From positions 1,268,865 to 1,332,864 of the forward strand of contig NZ_CP139303.1 in the NCBI RefSeq assembly GCF_034092465.1: a DNA stretch of 64,000 bases, written 5' to 3'. Each line of letters begins with the position of its first letter. Positions within the stretch are counted from its first letter, which is position 1. This DNA is from Prochlorococcus sp. MIT 1223. GTDB lineage: Bacteria; Cyanobacteriota; Cyanobacteriia; PCC-6307; Cyanobiaceae. Position numbers and translations under genes: made by a program. Shown here in pieces: positions 10,105 to 20,753 of the stretch. The notes below the pieces were generated by a model. It worked only from the letters and a program-made list of their open reading frames with translations, was not told the DNA's origin and made no database searches.

Positions 10105-10340
10105 TTATTCCTCATCTATTTCAAATGTTAATAGAGGCTTTTTATAATAAATTACGTAATCAACTTCCTCAAGAGATAAGTTATTCTTTTCTAAGCAACA
10201 TTTAATAGCATTTTTCAGAAACTTAAAATCGTATTTTTTCTGGTAAATTGTTCTTCTTGAGCAGCATTAATTATTAATGGTGAAATAATTAATGCTGCCG
10301 CACTATCATTTTAATAGCAGGGTATCCTAATGAATATAAT
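10105..10340 (-). pseudogene. Remnant of a NodU/CmcH-type carbamoyltransferase (N-terminus only)
   Basis: Reading the minus strand from about 10340 gives a start like 'ILGIPCYYHDSAAALI' with a stop and small slips, then INAAQEEQFTRKN. After a one-base loss in the T run at 10234-10239, the next frame gives KNAIKCCLEKNN followed by SLEEVDYVIYYKKPLLTFE, then a stop at 10105. The order and spacing match the first 70 or so residues of the carbamoyltransferase family used in antibiotic, Nod-factor and surface-sugar carbamoylation. The rest of the gene (some 500 residues) is absent. The match is from memory of the family, but it is long and collinear. Confidence 0.7.
10261..10298. repeat. Perfect 15-bp inverted repeat with 8-base loop inside the carbamoyltransferase remnant
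   Basis: The arms GCAGCATTAATTATT (10261-10275) and AATAATTAATGCTGC (10284-10298) are exact reverse complements around AATGGTGA. In the relic reading frame the arms encode AALII and IINAA. With the loop in its present orientation the middle reads SPL; with the loop flipped it reads NGE, giving the family's usual AALIINGEIINAAQEE. Confidence 0.85.
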
Positions 10341-10412
10341 TTGATCAGACTTGCTTTCATTCACTTGATATTTAGTCAGCTTTTTAAGAGTCAAATTATT
10401 TACAATGCTTTG

Positions 10413-10883
10413 CTACTGCTTTAAAGAATCTCGTTGTATTAGTAAAAGTTTTTGATTACTTACTATTTTAAAGCCTAATTGCTCATAAAATTCTGAGCAA
10501 TTTGTAGTCATTAAATAGACTTTTTCTACTTTTTGCAATTGAGGGGCTTTTAGTAATGCTTCTACTAATATTCGTCCAATTCCTAGTCCTTGTGAATCAT
10601 TTGCTATCACAACATCCCATAAAGTTGCTCGGAAAATACCATCACTGTTTGCTCTACCAAATCCCACCAGTCTGGTTCCTTTCCAGATACTAATTACAAC
10701 AGAACTATTTGAGAGCATTATTTTTAATGCTTTGTGACTTCTGTTTTTCGCCCAGAATGTATTTTGTTGGAGCAGCTCTTGTAGTTTTTTTAATGCGGCA
10801 CTAGGTCTGAGATTAGGTCCCAGTCCAAAATATCTTAGTCCTGGCGAACCATTTCCATGTCTGACAATTGATATCCCAGTCAT
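10413..10883 (-). CDS. GNAT family N-acetyltransferase
   Basis: A 156-residue acetyltransferase of the GNAT fold, which moves an acetyl group from acetyl-CoA to an amine. The acetyl-CoA pyrophosphate loop is QGLGIGRILVEALL (Q-x-x-G-x-G/A type) at about residues 97-110. It is preceded by the strand LWDVVIAND. Near the C-terminus FYEQLGFKIV is the usual last helix and strand. It resembles the cyanobacterial and plastid GNAT group rather than RimI; the substrate cannot be told from sequence. It is divergent from secA. Confidence 0.85.
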   Translation of the reverse strand: MTGISIVRHGNGSPGLRYFGLGPNLRPSAALKKLQELLQQNTFWAKNRSHKALKIMLSNSSVVISIWKGTRLVGFGRANSDGIFRATLWDVVIANDSQGLGIGRILVEALLKAPQLQKVEKVYLMTTNCSEFYEQLGFKIVSNQKLLLIQRDSLKQ

Positions 10884-11053
10884 CGGAAGAAGTGGATTAA
10901 ATTAGAAAAAGGTCCTGTATTCATTTGGTTTAATTTTGCAGCTGCTTCGGAGATTTAGGATTCATTAGTTTTAGGTATACCAATTAAGCGATAGATAGGT
11001 GTACTTGTTTAGCGATATCTGGTTATTCTTAAATGTACATACTTGATTTATAT

Positions 11054-13897
11054 ATGCTCAAGCAACTGCTGGGTGACCCTAATGCCCGCAAGCTGAAGCG
11101 GTTTTCTCCTTTAGTTACGGATATAAATATTCTTGAGGAAGATATATCCCCTCTAAGTGACGATGATTTGAGAAGTAGGACAGCAGAGTTTAGGCAACGT
11201 TTAGAAAAACCAAGGTCTCTTAGAGAGCAACGTGATCTTCTGGATGACCTATTGCCAGAGGCATTTGCAATAGTTCGCGAAGCGGGAAAGCGTGTTCTCG
11301 GCATGAGACATTTTGATGTGCAATTAATTGGCGGAATGGTGCTACATGAAGGACAGATTGCTGAGATGAAAACAGGTGAGGGTAAAACGCTTGTTGCAAC
11401 TCTTCCAAGTTTTTTGAATGCCCTCACCGGAAGAGGTGTTCATGTGGTCACTGTTAATGATTATTTGGCAAGAAGAGATGCCGAGTGGATGGGACAAGTG
11501 CATCGCTTTCTTGGTTTGAATGTTGGTCTGATTCAGCAGGAAATGACTCCGCAACAGAGAAGAAAGAATTATGGATGTGATATTACTTATGCAACTAATT
11601 CAGAACTGGGTTTTGATTATTTGCGAGATAACATGGCTGCAGATATTTCAGAAGTTGTTCAACGAGACTTTCAGTTTTGTGTCATAGATGAAGTTGATTC
11701 GATTCTGATTGATGAAGCTAGAACTCCCCTAATTATTTCTGGTCAAGTAGAGCGTCCGCAAGAAAAATATCAAAAGGCTGCTGAAGTTGCATCAACTCTT
11801 ATTCGTGCTGCTGAAATAGGAAAAGATGGAATAGACCCTGAAGGAGATTATGAAGTTGATGAGAAGCAGCGAAGTTGCACACTTACAGATGAAGGATTTG
11901 CCAAGACTGAATCACAATTAGGAGTTAATGACCTATTTAACCCTCAGGATCCCTGGGCTCATTACATAACAAATGCATTAAAAGCTAAAGAGCTTTTTAC
12001 AAGAGATGTTAATTACATAGTTCGTGATGGAGAGGCAGTAATAGTAGATGAATTTACTGGTCGAGTTATGCCTGGTCGCCGCTGGAGTGATGGCCAGCAT
12101 CAAGCTATAGAAGCAAAAGAATCATTATCTATTCAGCCAGAGACTCAAACTCTTGCATCTATTACTTATCAAAATTTCTTTTTGTTATATCCTCGATTAT
12201 CTGGGATGACCGGAACTGCAAAAACAGAAGAAGTTGAGTTTGAAAAGACTTATAAGTTAGAAACTACTGTTATACCAACCAATAGGAAAGTTGCTCGACA
12301 AGATTGGGTGGATCAGGTCTATAAGACTGAAACTGGTAAATGGCAGGCTGTTGCGAAAGAGACTGCATTGGTTCACAGGGAAGGACGCCCAGTCCTAGTG
12401 GGTACAACTAGTGTTGAAAAGAGTGAATTACTAAGCGCCTTACTGTCTGAAGAAGATATTCCTCATAACTTATTAAACGCAAAACCAGAAAATGTTGAAA
12501 GAGAAGCAGAAATAGTTGCTCAGGCGGGTAGAGCAGGTGCAGTAACTATTGCAACCAATATGGCTGGTCGAGGCACAGACATCATCCTTGGAGGTAATAG
12601 CGATTATATGGCAAGATTGAAATTGCGAGAGGTCTTGATACCACGTTTAGTAAAACCAGAAGATGGTCATCAACCTCCTAAACCTCTTCAACGTAATAAG
12701 GAATCAGTAGAAGGATTTTTAGATAAATCAGATATATCTGAGAACTCATTTAAATCAATTAAGCAATCAAAATCTCTTGGTAGCTTGTTCCCTTGTCAAT
12801 TGACTTCTGAGACTGATGATTACTTGGCTGAACTTGCAAGAAAGTTAGTAAAGTCTTGGGGCGATAGATCACTTTCCTTAATTGAGTTAGAAGATCGAAT
12901 CTCAACTGCTGGGGAGAAGGCTCCTACTTCAGACTCAGATATAACTTCACTTCGAAAAGGCATTGAACTTGTCAAAACTGAATATGATGTAGTGGTTAAT
13001 CAGGAAGATATAAGAGTTCGGGAGGCAGGCGGTCTTCATGTGATTGGAACAGAACGACATGAATCTCGAAGAGTAGATAATCAATTACGTGGCCGATCAG
13101 GTAGACAAGGAGATTTAGGAAGTACAAGATTCTTTTTATCCCTTGAAGATAATCTCCTAAGAATTTTTGGAGGAGACCGTGTTGCTTCTTTAATGAATGC
13201 TTTTCGTGTTGAGGAGGATATGCCGATTGAATCAGGAATGCTCACACGTTCCTTGGAGGGTGCTCAGAAAAAGGTGGAAACGTACTATTACGATATTCGT
13301 AAACAAGTTTTTGAATATGATGAGGTAATGAATAATCAACGTAAAGCAGTTTATTCAGAGAGAAGAAGGGTATTAGAAGGTAGTGAATTAAAAAAACAAG
13401 TAATTGGATATGGCGAGAAAACAATGGAAGAAGTAGTTGAAGCTTATGTTAATGCAGATCTTCCACCTGAAGAATGGGATATTAATCAATTACTCACAAA
13501 GGCAAAAGAATTTATTTACTTGCTTAATGATTTGCAGCCTGAGCAATTAAGAGGTTTAAATATAGAAGAATTAAAGGCTTTCTTGCAAGAACAATTACGT
13601 AATGCATATGATTTAAAAGAAGCTCAAATAGAAGAGAGTAATCCTGGGATGATGAGAGAAGCAGAGAGGTACTTTGTGCTTCAACAGGTTGATACACTTT
13701 GGCGAGAACATTTACAAGCAATGGATGCATTAAGGGAGTCTGTTGGTCTTCGTGGATATGGACAAAAAGATCCTTTAATAGAGTATAAAAATGAAGGCTA
13801 TGATATGTTCCTTGATATGATGACTAATATGCGCAGAAACGTCATTTATTCAATGTTTATGTTTCAGCCAGCATCTAAGAAGGAATTAACTAATTAA
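11054..13897 (+). CDS. secA: Preprotein translocase ATPase SecA
   Basis: SecA drives export of unfolded preproteins through SecYEG into the thylakoid lumen and periplasm. I chose the ATG at 11054 ([15 protein letters not shown]), the standard start in cyanobacteria; an ATG seven codons upstream gives an unlikely leader. The Walker A MKTGEGKT, the DEAD-box-like [22 protein letters not shown], the preprotein-binding domain, [14 protein letters not shown], and the helical wing with [17 protein letters not shown] are all present. The cyanobacterial insertion after the second nucleotide-binding fold (about residues 535-605 of this start) is also there. The C-terminal zinc-binding tail seen in many bacteria is absent, which is normal for this group. 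Confidence 0.97.
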   Translation: MLKQLLGDPNARKLKRFSPLVTDINILEEDISPLSDDDLRSRTAEFRQRLEKPRSLREQRDLLDDLLPEAFAIVREAGKRVLGMRHFDVQLIGGMVLHEGQIAEMKTGEGKTLVATLPSFLNALTGRGVHVVTVNDYLARRDAEWMGQVHRFLGLNVGLIQQEMTPQQRRKNYGCDITYATNSELGFDYLRDNMAADISEVVQRDFQFCVIDEVDSILIDEARTPLIISGQVERPQEKYQKAAEVASTLIRAAEIGKDGIDPEGDYEVDEKQRSCTLTDEGFAKTESQLGVNDLFNPQDPWAHYITNALKAKELFTRDVNYIVRDGEAVIVDEFTGRVMPGRRWSDGQHQAIEAKESLSIQPETQTLASITYQNFFLLYPRLSGMTGTAKTEEVEFEKTYKLETTVIPTNRKVARQDWVDQVYKTETGKWQAVAKETALVHREGRPVLVGTTSVEKSELLSALLSEEDIPHNLLNAKPENVEREAEIVAQAGRAGAVTIATNMAGRGTDIILGGNSDYMARLKLREVLIPRLVKPEDGHQPPKPLQRNKESVEGFLDKSDISENSFKSIKQSKSLGSLFPCQLTSETDDYLAELARKLVKSWGDRSLSLIELEDRISTAGEKAPTSDSDITSLRKGIELVKTEYDVVVNQEDIRVREAGGLHVIGTERHESRRVDNQLRGRSGRQGDLGSTRFFLSLEDNLLRIFGGDRVASLMNAFRVEEDMPIESGMLTRSLEGAQKKVETYYYDIRKQVFEYDEVMNNQRKAVYSERRRVLEGSELKKQVIGYGEKTMEEVVEAYVNADLPPEEWDINQLLTKAKEFIYLLNDLQPEQLRGLNIEELKAFLQEQLRNAYDLKEAQIEESNPGMMREAERYFVLQQVDTLWREHLQAMDALRESVGLRGYGQKDPLIEYKNEGYDMFLDMMTNMRRNVIYSMFMFQPASKKELTN

Positions 13898-13946
13898 TAA
13901 TTTTAACTTTAGCTAAATGATGTTAAGTTATTTGATTTAGTCATAT

Positions 13947-14693
13947 TTAAAATTCAGAATCATTTTCTCCAAAAAATTCAATAATTTCTTTGTCTTTTAA
14001 ATTTTGTGATTTGCCTTGAGAAATATTTTTAGGTTCTCTTCCTTCCATTAGATCTTTGAGGTTATTTTGATATGTAATGACTTGATTTTCTAAGTAATCA
14101 ATTCTTTCCATAAGGTTCAATATTACATCTGCTTCTGTATCAGGTAATGCAGAGTGAGCTAAGGGATTTATTCTTACCCCACTTTTATGAACAACTCGAC
14201 CTGGAATACCTACAACAGTACTTTCTGCTTCTACATCTTTTACTACAACTGAGCCAGCTCCAATTCTAGTATTTTGTCCGATGGTAATTGCGCCTAAAAC
14301 TTTTGCCCCAGCTCCAATAACTACGTTTTCAGCTAATGTCGGATGTCTTTTTCCATCTTCTTTCCCTGTACCTCCCAAGGTGACTCCTTGATATAAAAGA
14401 CAGCGATTACCTATTTCAGTTGTTTCCCCGATAACTACACCCATTCCATGATCTATAAAGACTCCTTTCCCAATTCTTGCTCCTGGATGAATTTCTATAC
14501 CTGTTAATGTCCTCGTTATTTGACTAAGTAATCTTGGTATTAGGGGAACACCTAGATTCCATAATTTATGATTAATACTATGAAGAGCTAAAGCATGAAA
14601 TCCAGGGTAGCAAAGGAGTATTTCCAAAACTCCCCTAGCTGCCGGGTCTCTTTCTTTGATAATCCTTATATAAGAATTAATAGATTTAAACAT
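13947..14693 (-). CDS. cysE: Serine O-acetyltransferase
   Basis: CysE makes O-acetylserine, the carbon skeleton for cysteine, and is usually feedback-inhibited by cysteine. The N-terminal helices contain [10 protein letters not shown]. They are followed by a left-handed beta-helix of hexapeptide repeats from [13 protein letters not shown] to [11 protein letters not shown], with the active-site [14 protein letters not shown] loop. An unusual C-terminal extension of about 70 residues is polar and ends [11 protein letters not shown] chose the second ATG ([10 protein letters not shown]) as start; the first, at 14699, adds two residues. It lies 20 bases downstream of the GntR-type regulator on the same strand. 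Confidence 0.94.
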   Translation of the reverse strand: MFKSINSYIRIIKERDPAARGVLEILLCYPGFHALALHSINHKLWNLGVPLIPRLLSQITRTLTGIEIHPGARIGKGVFIDHGMGVVIGETTEIGNRCLLYQGVTLGGTGKEDGKRHPTLAENVVIGAGAKVLGAITIGQNTRIGAGSVVVKDVEAESTVVGIPGRVVHKSGVRINPLAHSALPDTEADVILNLMERIDYLENQVITYQNNLKDLMEGREPKNISQGKSQNLKDKEIIEFFGENDSEF

Positions 14694-14713
14694 ATACATT
14701 TCAATAGCAATTA

Positions 14714-15700
14714 TTAATTGGTGAGGCCTATCTCTTTTCTCAAGTCTTCAATAGTTGAATTGCTTAAATAATTTTCTGCACAATGTAGTTGAGGCATCCG
14801 AATCAATTGAGATCGATTCTGCCTCAGAGTGTGTTCAACTATTGGAAGACTAGGACTGTCGCAAATCACATGACTTGCTGCTCTTAGAAGAGCAATTAAT
14901 CTGCTCCCGACATCAGGGTTAGCTGTCATTAGTAATAACTCATTTCCGCGCATGCTGTGCAGAATTACTTGAGCTGCTCTTAAAATACCTGGGCTGATGC
15001 TGACAATCCCTACGCAGCTACCAGCTCGTAATTCTGTAAGCATTGCCAATTCTTTTTTAAAGTCACTTAGATCCACTGCTATAGCTCTAACACTATGTTT
15101 TTTTGCTACTTCTTCTATAGGTTGTAGGAAATATCTGCTGGTAACGACTGTCCCATTGTTTGAATTTTCAAGAATATTTTCTAATTCTTCCATTGGAACT
15201 ACTTCAACTGGTACATCTAAATGTGGTGTTAGTTCTTCAGCAATCAACATAGATGCTCCAATATCTTCTCTTGGTGTACTCACTAACACCCTTGCACCAC
15301 ATCTTAATCTCCAATTAATTTCTTGATTAAATAAATCGCGTGTTTGTTGAAGTGTACATCCAGAGTTAAGTAGTGAATCTACCGATTTTCTTACTTCTAA
15401 ATCAATATCTTTAATACCTTTATTCTTAACATTTGCTGCAGTTCTTATATCACGTTGTTTTTGTTGATCTCTGACATAAATACCTGAGCCTGCAATGGCC
15501 TCTACCACTCCATCAGTTTCTAATTGTCGATAAACTTTACTAATTGTATTTCTATGCAATCCAGTTTGCATGGCTAGCTGCCTAGTACTAGGCAATCTGT
15601 GTCCTGGAGGATAATGTCTAGCTGCTATTGCAAAACAAATTTGATTATAAAGCTGGCTAGATGCAGGTATTTCACTTTCTTGCTGAATATGGAATCTCAC
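14714..15700 (-). CDS. GntR-type transcriptional regulator with unfamiliar C-terminal domain
   Basis: Residues 1-75 form a GntR winged helix: [49 protein letters not shown], then SGIYV. The remaining 250 residues are not the aminotransferase-like domain of MocR proteins, and are too long for FadR or UTRA domains. They contain repeated alpha/beta blocks ([59 protein letters not shown]) that suggest a two-lobed ligand-binding fold. It is encoded 20 bases upstream of cysE, so sulfur or cysteine status is one guess for its signal. Effector and targets are unknown. Confidence 0.85.
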   Translation of the reverse strand: MRFHIQQESEIPASSQLYNQICFAIAARHYPPGHRLPSTRQLAMQTGLHRNTISKVYRQLETDGVVEAIAGSGIYVRDQQKQRDIRTAANVKNKGIKDIDLEVRKSVDSLLNSGCTLQQTRDLFNQEINWRLRCGARVLVSTPREDIGASMLIAEELTPHLDVPVEVVPMEELENILENSNNGTVVTSRYFLQPIEEVAKKHSVRAIAVDLSDFKKELAMLTELRAGSCVGIVSISPGILRAAQVILHSMRGNELLLMTANPDVGSRLIALLRAASHVICDSPSLPIVEHTLRQNRSQLIRMPQLHCAENYLSNSTIEDLRKEIGLTN

Positions 15701-15831
15701 ATTAACTAGCCAATTTTTCTTTCATAACCTTAATTAAACCATGTGTTAGTGACAATTGCCCTGTTGTCCCATTGCATTGCACATAGCTTGAGCAATAACT
15801 TGTCATTATTTATATTTATATATTTCGCTAA

Positions 15832-16440
15832 TTAAGAAATTGTTCTAATTGCTTTACGAGGAACATCTTCTTCAGACTCTTTTTTTACTAAAGGTGTTTT
15901 GCGTGGAGAAAGAAACATGATCATATTTCTACCTTCTCTTTTCGGATGTTGCTGTACTTCAGCTTGTTCTTCTAAGTCTTTTGCCATTCTAATTAAAAGT
16001 GATTCAGCTAGATTGGTATGTTGAATTTCTCTCCCTCTAAAAATCACAGTACATTTAACTTTGTCTCCTGATTTGAGGAAACGAGTTGCTTGCCCAATTC
16101 GAACTTTGTAGTCATGCTGGTCAATTTTATATCTCATTTTTACTTCTTTAACTTCTGTTTGATGAGATTTCTTCTTGGCTTCTTTAGCTTTTTTCTCTTG
16201 TTCAAATTTGAACTTCCCATAGTTCATAATTCGACAAACAGGAGGGGATGCCTTTTCGCTGACAAGCACAAGATCTAGTTCTCTATCTTGTGCAATATCT
16301 AAGGCCTCTTCTCGGCTAATTACACCAAGCTGAGATCCGTCTGCATCAACAACTCGAAGCTTTGGATACTTAATTCGCTCATTTATGTTGGGGAGCTCCC
16401 TTTCAGGGGCGCGGCGATCAAAACGGGGACGTGGTGGCAT
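15832..16440 (-). CDS. infC: Translation initiation factor IF-3
   Basis: IF-3 binds the 30S subunit, checks the start codon-initiator tRNA pairing, and keeps the subunits apart. The sequence has the N-domain with [20 protein letters not shown] and [28 protein letters not shown]. The C-domain has [31 protein letters not shown] and [10 protein letters not shown]. The 202 residues include a basic N-terminal leader ([17 protein letters not shown]) and a short charged tail, as in other picocyanobacteria. It sits 60 bases downstream of miaA on the same strand. Confidence 0.97.
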   Translation of the reverse strand: MPPRPRFDRRAPERELPNINERIKYPKLRVVDADGSQLGVISREEALDIAQDRELDLVLVSEKASPPVCRIMNYGKFKFEQEKKAKEAKKKSHQTEVKEVKMRYKIDQHDYKVRIGQATRFLKSGDKVKCTVIFRGREIQHTNLAESLLIRMAKDLEEQAEVQQHPKREGRNMIMFLSPRKTPLVKKESEEDVPRKAIRTIS

Positions 16441-16502
16441 TCAGTGATGTAGAACCTTGTAAGAACAAAAAAGGGAACTTGTTAAGTTTATGACTATTTA
16501 GA

Positions 16503-17402
16503 TCACCTTATAGCCTCTTTTATCAAGGATATAGATTCTTTCAATGAATTTTCGTCATTCAGCCATATGGGTGAATGTTGATTTTTGAACCATGTTCGTT
16601 GCCTTTTAGCAAAATTTCTAGTGCGTTGATTAGTAATGGGAATTGCTTGAGTTATGTTAATTGTTCCCTTAATGATACATAAAGCTTCTTGATAGCCAAT
16701 TGTTTTTAGCAGCGGAAGCTCTTGACCATATTTTTTTAGTAACTCTTCCGTTTCTTCAATTAGTCCATTTTTGTACATTTCTTCAGTCCTCATCTCGATT
16801 CTATGTGCGAGATTTGTTGGATTTAGTCCAAGTTCTAAAACATGCCAATCAGGAATTTTATTGACTCGTTGAGTACTAATTGGCTTTCCAGTTGCGTAAA
16901 AGACTTCCAAAGCTCTAATTATTCTAATTGAATCAGTTGGAGAAACTTTATTTGCTGTTAACGGGTCACAAACTTTAAGTATTTGATGACATTCTTTGAG
17001 ATCCATCTTTTGTAATTGTTCTCGGAATTCTTTTTGTGCGGGCACTGAAGGAGGTTCTAGTCCTTTTGTGATTGTTTTCAGATAAAGCCCACTTCCTCCG
17101 GATAACAAGCCAATACCAGACTTCTTAAGGCTGTCATTAAGACTTGCGCTGGCTACCTTTTTAAATTCATTGATATTTAGTTGTTCATTAGGTTCACAAA
17201 TATCAATTAAAAAGTGCTGAACTTGTTCCTGCTGTTTGGGAGTTGGCTTTGCAGTTCCAATGTCCATACCTTTATAAACCTGTCTTGAATCGATATTTTG
17301 GATTTCTAATTGGAAATACTTAGCGATCTCAATTGATAGAGATGTTTTGCCACTGGCTGTGGGACCAAGGACAACAATAACTAGTGGTTTCTTGGCTTCC
17401 AT
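16503..17402 (-). CDS. miaA: tRNA dimethylallyltransferase
   Basis: MiaA adds a dimethylallyl group to A37 of tRNAs reading codons that start with U. The P-loop GPTASGKTSLSIEIA is at residues 13-27. The family signature NIDSRQVYKGMDIGTAKPT follows at about 36-54, then LSGGSGLYLKTITKGL and the C-terminal KRQRTWFKNQ. The 299-residue length is normal. It is divergent from gyrB, with about 170 bases between them, and heads the minus-strand run miaA-infC-gntR-cysE. Confidence 0.96.
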   Translation of the reverse strand: MEAKKPLVIVVLGPTASGKTSLSIEIAKYFQLEIQNIDSRQVYKGMDIGTAKPTPKQQEQVQHFLIDICEPNEQLNINEFKKVASASLNDSLKKSGIGLLSGGSGLYLKTITKGLEPPSVPAQKEFREQLQKMDLKECHQILKVCDPLTANKVSPTDSIRIIRALEVFYATGKPISTQRVNKIPDWHVLELGLNPTNLAHRIEMRTEEMYKNGLIEETEELLKKYGQELPLLKTIGYQEALCIIKGTINITQAIPITNQRTRNFAKRQRTWFKNQHSPIWLNDENSLKESISLIKEAIR

Positions 17403-17538
17403 AGAAATTTTCTTGAAGATTTATTCTTTGGATGTACTCAAAGTGAAATTTGATTAATTTAGTTTTAGCGATTTAACAAAGACTTTCTGTTAAGCCAGTG
17501 GTAAGTTGAGTCCTCAAGCGAAGGTTTATGAGAAGTAG

Positions 17539-19547
<2,009 letters not shown>

Positions 19548-19548
<1 letters not shown>

Positions 19549-19883
19549 TGATTTCAATGCGCTCATTGTTTAGCTGGGGCTTTATTTTGTCATTTGCTCT
19601 AGTTGCTCCAGTATCTTTGCCGGCTGGAGGAAGTTCTTTAGCGAGGAATGTGATAAGGCGATCAGGAGAATTAGAACCTTGCCTTGCTGGCGATTCTTGT
19701 GATTTGTTAGTTAGCCCTTTTTCTGAATCTAATAAAGTGAGAAAACTCGAAATAGGTACTCCAATGCGTGTTTTGAGAGTTTGGAATGCTCCTGATGGTG
19801 GAAGTTGGATACAGGTGCAAATCACTTCTTTTGAATTGATAGAAGTAATTGGATTAGCAACCCGTGGATGGGTTAATGTCTAA
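19548..19883 (+). CDS. Small exported protein with SH3-like domain
   Basis: This 111-residue protein starts with a hydrophobic leader (SLFSWGFILSFALVAPVSLPA), which looks like a signal peptide cleaved near residue 27. After a linker with two cysteines (EPCLAGDSCDLL), the last 45 residues resemble a bacterial SH3 domain: GTPMRVLRVW, GGSWIQVQI and the terminal RGWVNV. Such domains often bind cell-wall peptides. A second ATG at codon 4 (19557) is an equally good start. It overlaps both gyrB upstream and crcB downstream, so it appears to be part of one transcript. Function not known. Confidence 0.65.
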
Positions 19884-20271
19884 ATATTATGATATTTTTA
19901 ATGCTATTATATTAATTTCTTTTGGATCAATTTGTGGTTGTTATATAAGGTTTAAAGCTGTTAATTATATAAATTCAATTAGTAAAATAAAATATCTAGC
20001 TATTTTTATAGTTAATACATTTGCGACTTTTTTGCTGGCCCTTGTCTCTAATTTAATTTTTAATAATACCTTAATTGCATTTAAAGATTCAATAATTCTC
20101 TTCCTTATGATTGGATTCTTGGGAAGCTTGAGTACGTTTTCTTCTTTTATATTAGCTTTGCAATCACTAATAAATGATAAAAAATGGTTTCATTCTTTAT
20201 CATTTATTATGTTATCTATTGTTGGAGGTATATTTGCGGCTTTTTTAGGATTTAAACTTGCAAGTATTTGA
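19876..20271 (+). CDS. crcB: Fluoride channel CrcB/Fluc, first copy
   Basis: A four-helix membrane protein of about 131 residues. Family marks are GSICGCYIRF near the N-terminus, NTFATFLLALVSN in helix 2, and GFLGSLSTFSSFILAL in helix 3; the last carries the Phe and Ser/Thr residues that line the fluoride pore. I chose the ATG at 19876, which overlaps the previous gene by 8 bases; a GTG at 19864 is the other option. It is the more divergent of the two adjacent copies. In many bacteria two such genes form a heterodimeric channel. Confidence 0.85.
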   Translation: MSKYYDIFNAIILISFGSICGCYIRFKAVNYINSISKIKYLAIFIVNTFATFLLALVSNLIFNNTLIAFKDSIILFLMIGFLGSLSTFSSFILALQSLINDKKWFHSLSFIMLSIVGGIFAAFLGFKLASI

Positions 20272-20644
20272 TTTGTTGAGAAATTTTCGCTCAGAGCTAC
20301 ATAACATCATCTTCTTGACTATAGGTTCTATTCCAGGTGCTTTAATTCGTTGGCATGTTGGAAATGATTTTCTAGTTAATATTATAGGAGCTTTTATTTT
20401 GGGATTTATTTTTGGTTTTAATTTTAGGATGCCTTCACAGATAATTTTAGGGATTGGCTTTTGTGGTGCTTTGACAACTTTCAGTAGTTGGATGTTGGCT
20501 TCTTTTCAGTTAATTCACCTTGGAAATTTTTTCGAAGCATTTACATTTATTGTTTTACCAATTTTGTTTGGTTTGCTCTTTGCTTCCTCTGGATACTTGA
20601 TTGGCTTGAGAATTAAATCCTATTATTTGGAGAAAAAAATATAG
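20258..20644 (+). CDS. crcB: Fluoride channel CrcB/Fluc, second copy
   Basis: This copy is closer to the family consensus: GSIPGALIRWHVGND, the NIIGAFILGFIFGF helix with the central Asn-x-x-Gly, and GFCGALTTFSSWMLASFQL. Four hydrophobic segments are visible in 128 residues. The start is uncertain: TTG at 20258 overlaps the first crcB by 14 bases, and TTG codons at 20273 and 20276 are alternatives. Together with the first copy it probably makes a two-gene fluoride exporter. I saw no fluoride riboswitch upstream. Confidence 0.87.
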   Translation: MQVFDLLRNFRSELHNIIFLTIGSIPGALIRWHVGNDFLVNIIGAFILGFIFGFNFRMPSQIILGIGFCGALTTFSSWMLASFQLIHLGNFFEAFTFIVLPILFGLLFASSGYLIGLRIKSYYLEKKI

Positions 20645-20753
20645 AGTTTTTTCGTAGATTTGAGATGATTTAGTGTTAGATATTGCTTGAGAAATAAATC
20701 CATAGCAATAAATTGAATAAGGAATAAAATAAATTTGCTTTATTGATGTTCCG

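Larger units (their letters stand above)
10001..10412. other. Gene-poor stretch between tRNA-Gly and the GNAT gene
   Basis: These 412 bases hold no intact gene. On the minus strand about 10105-10340 is a decayed start of a NodU-type carbamoyltransferase, described separately. The sequence from 10001 to about 10100 and from about 10341 to 10412 is AT-rich with many stops in all frames, and I see nothing in it. The position directly after a tRNA gene is a common place for gain and loss of accessory genes. Confidence 0.6.

Noticed and set aside
9929-10412. Genomic island attachment site at tRNA-Gly
   Set aside because: No integrase and no second copy of the tRNA 3' end was found nearby; only a gene relic is present.
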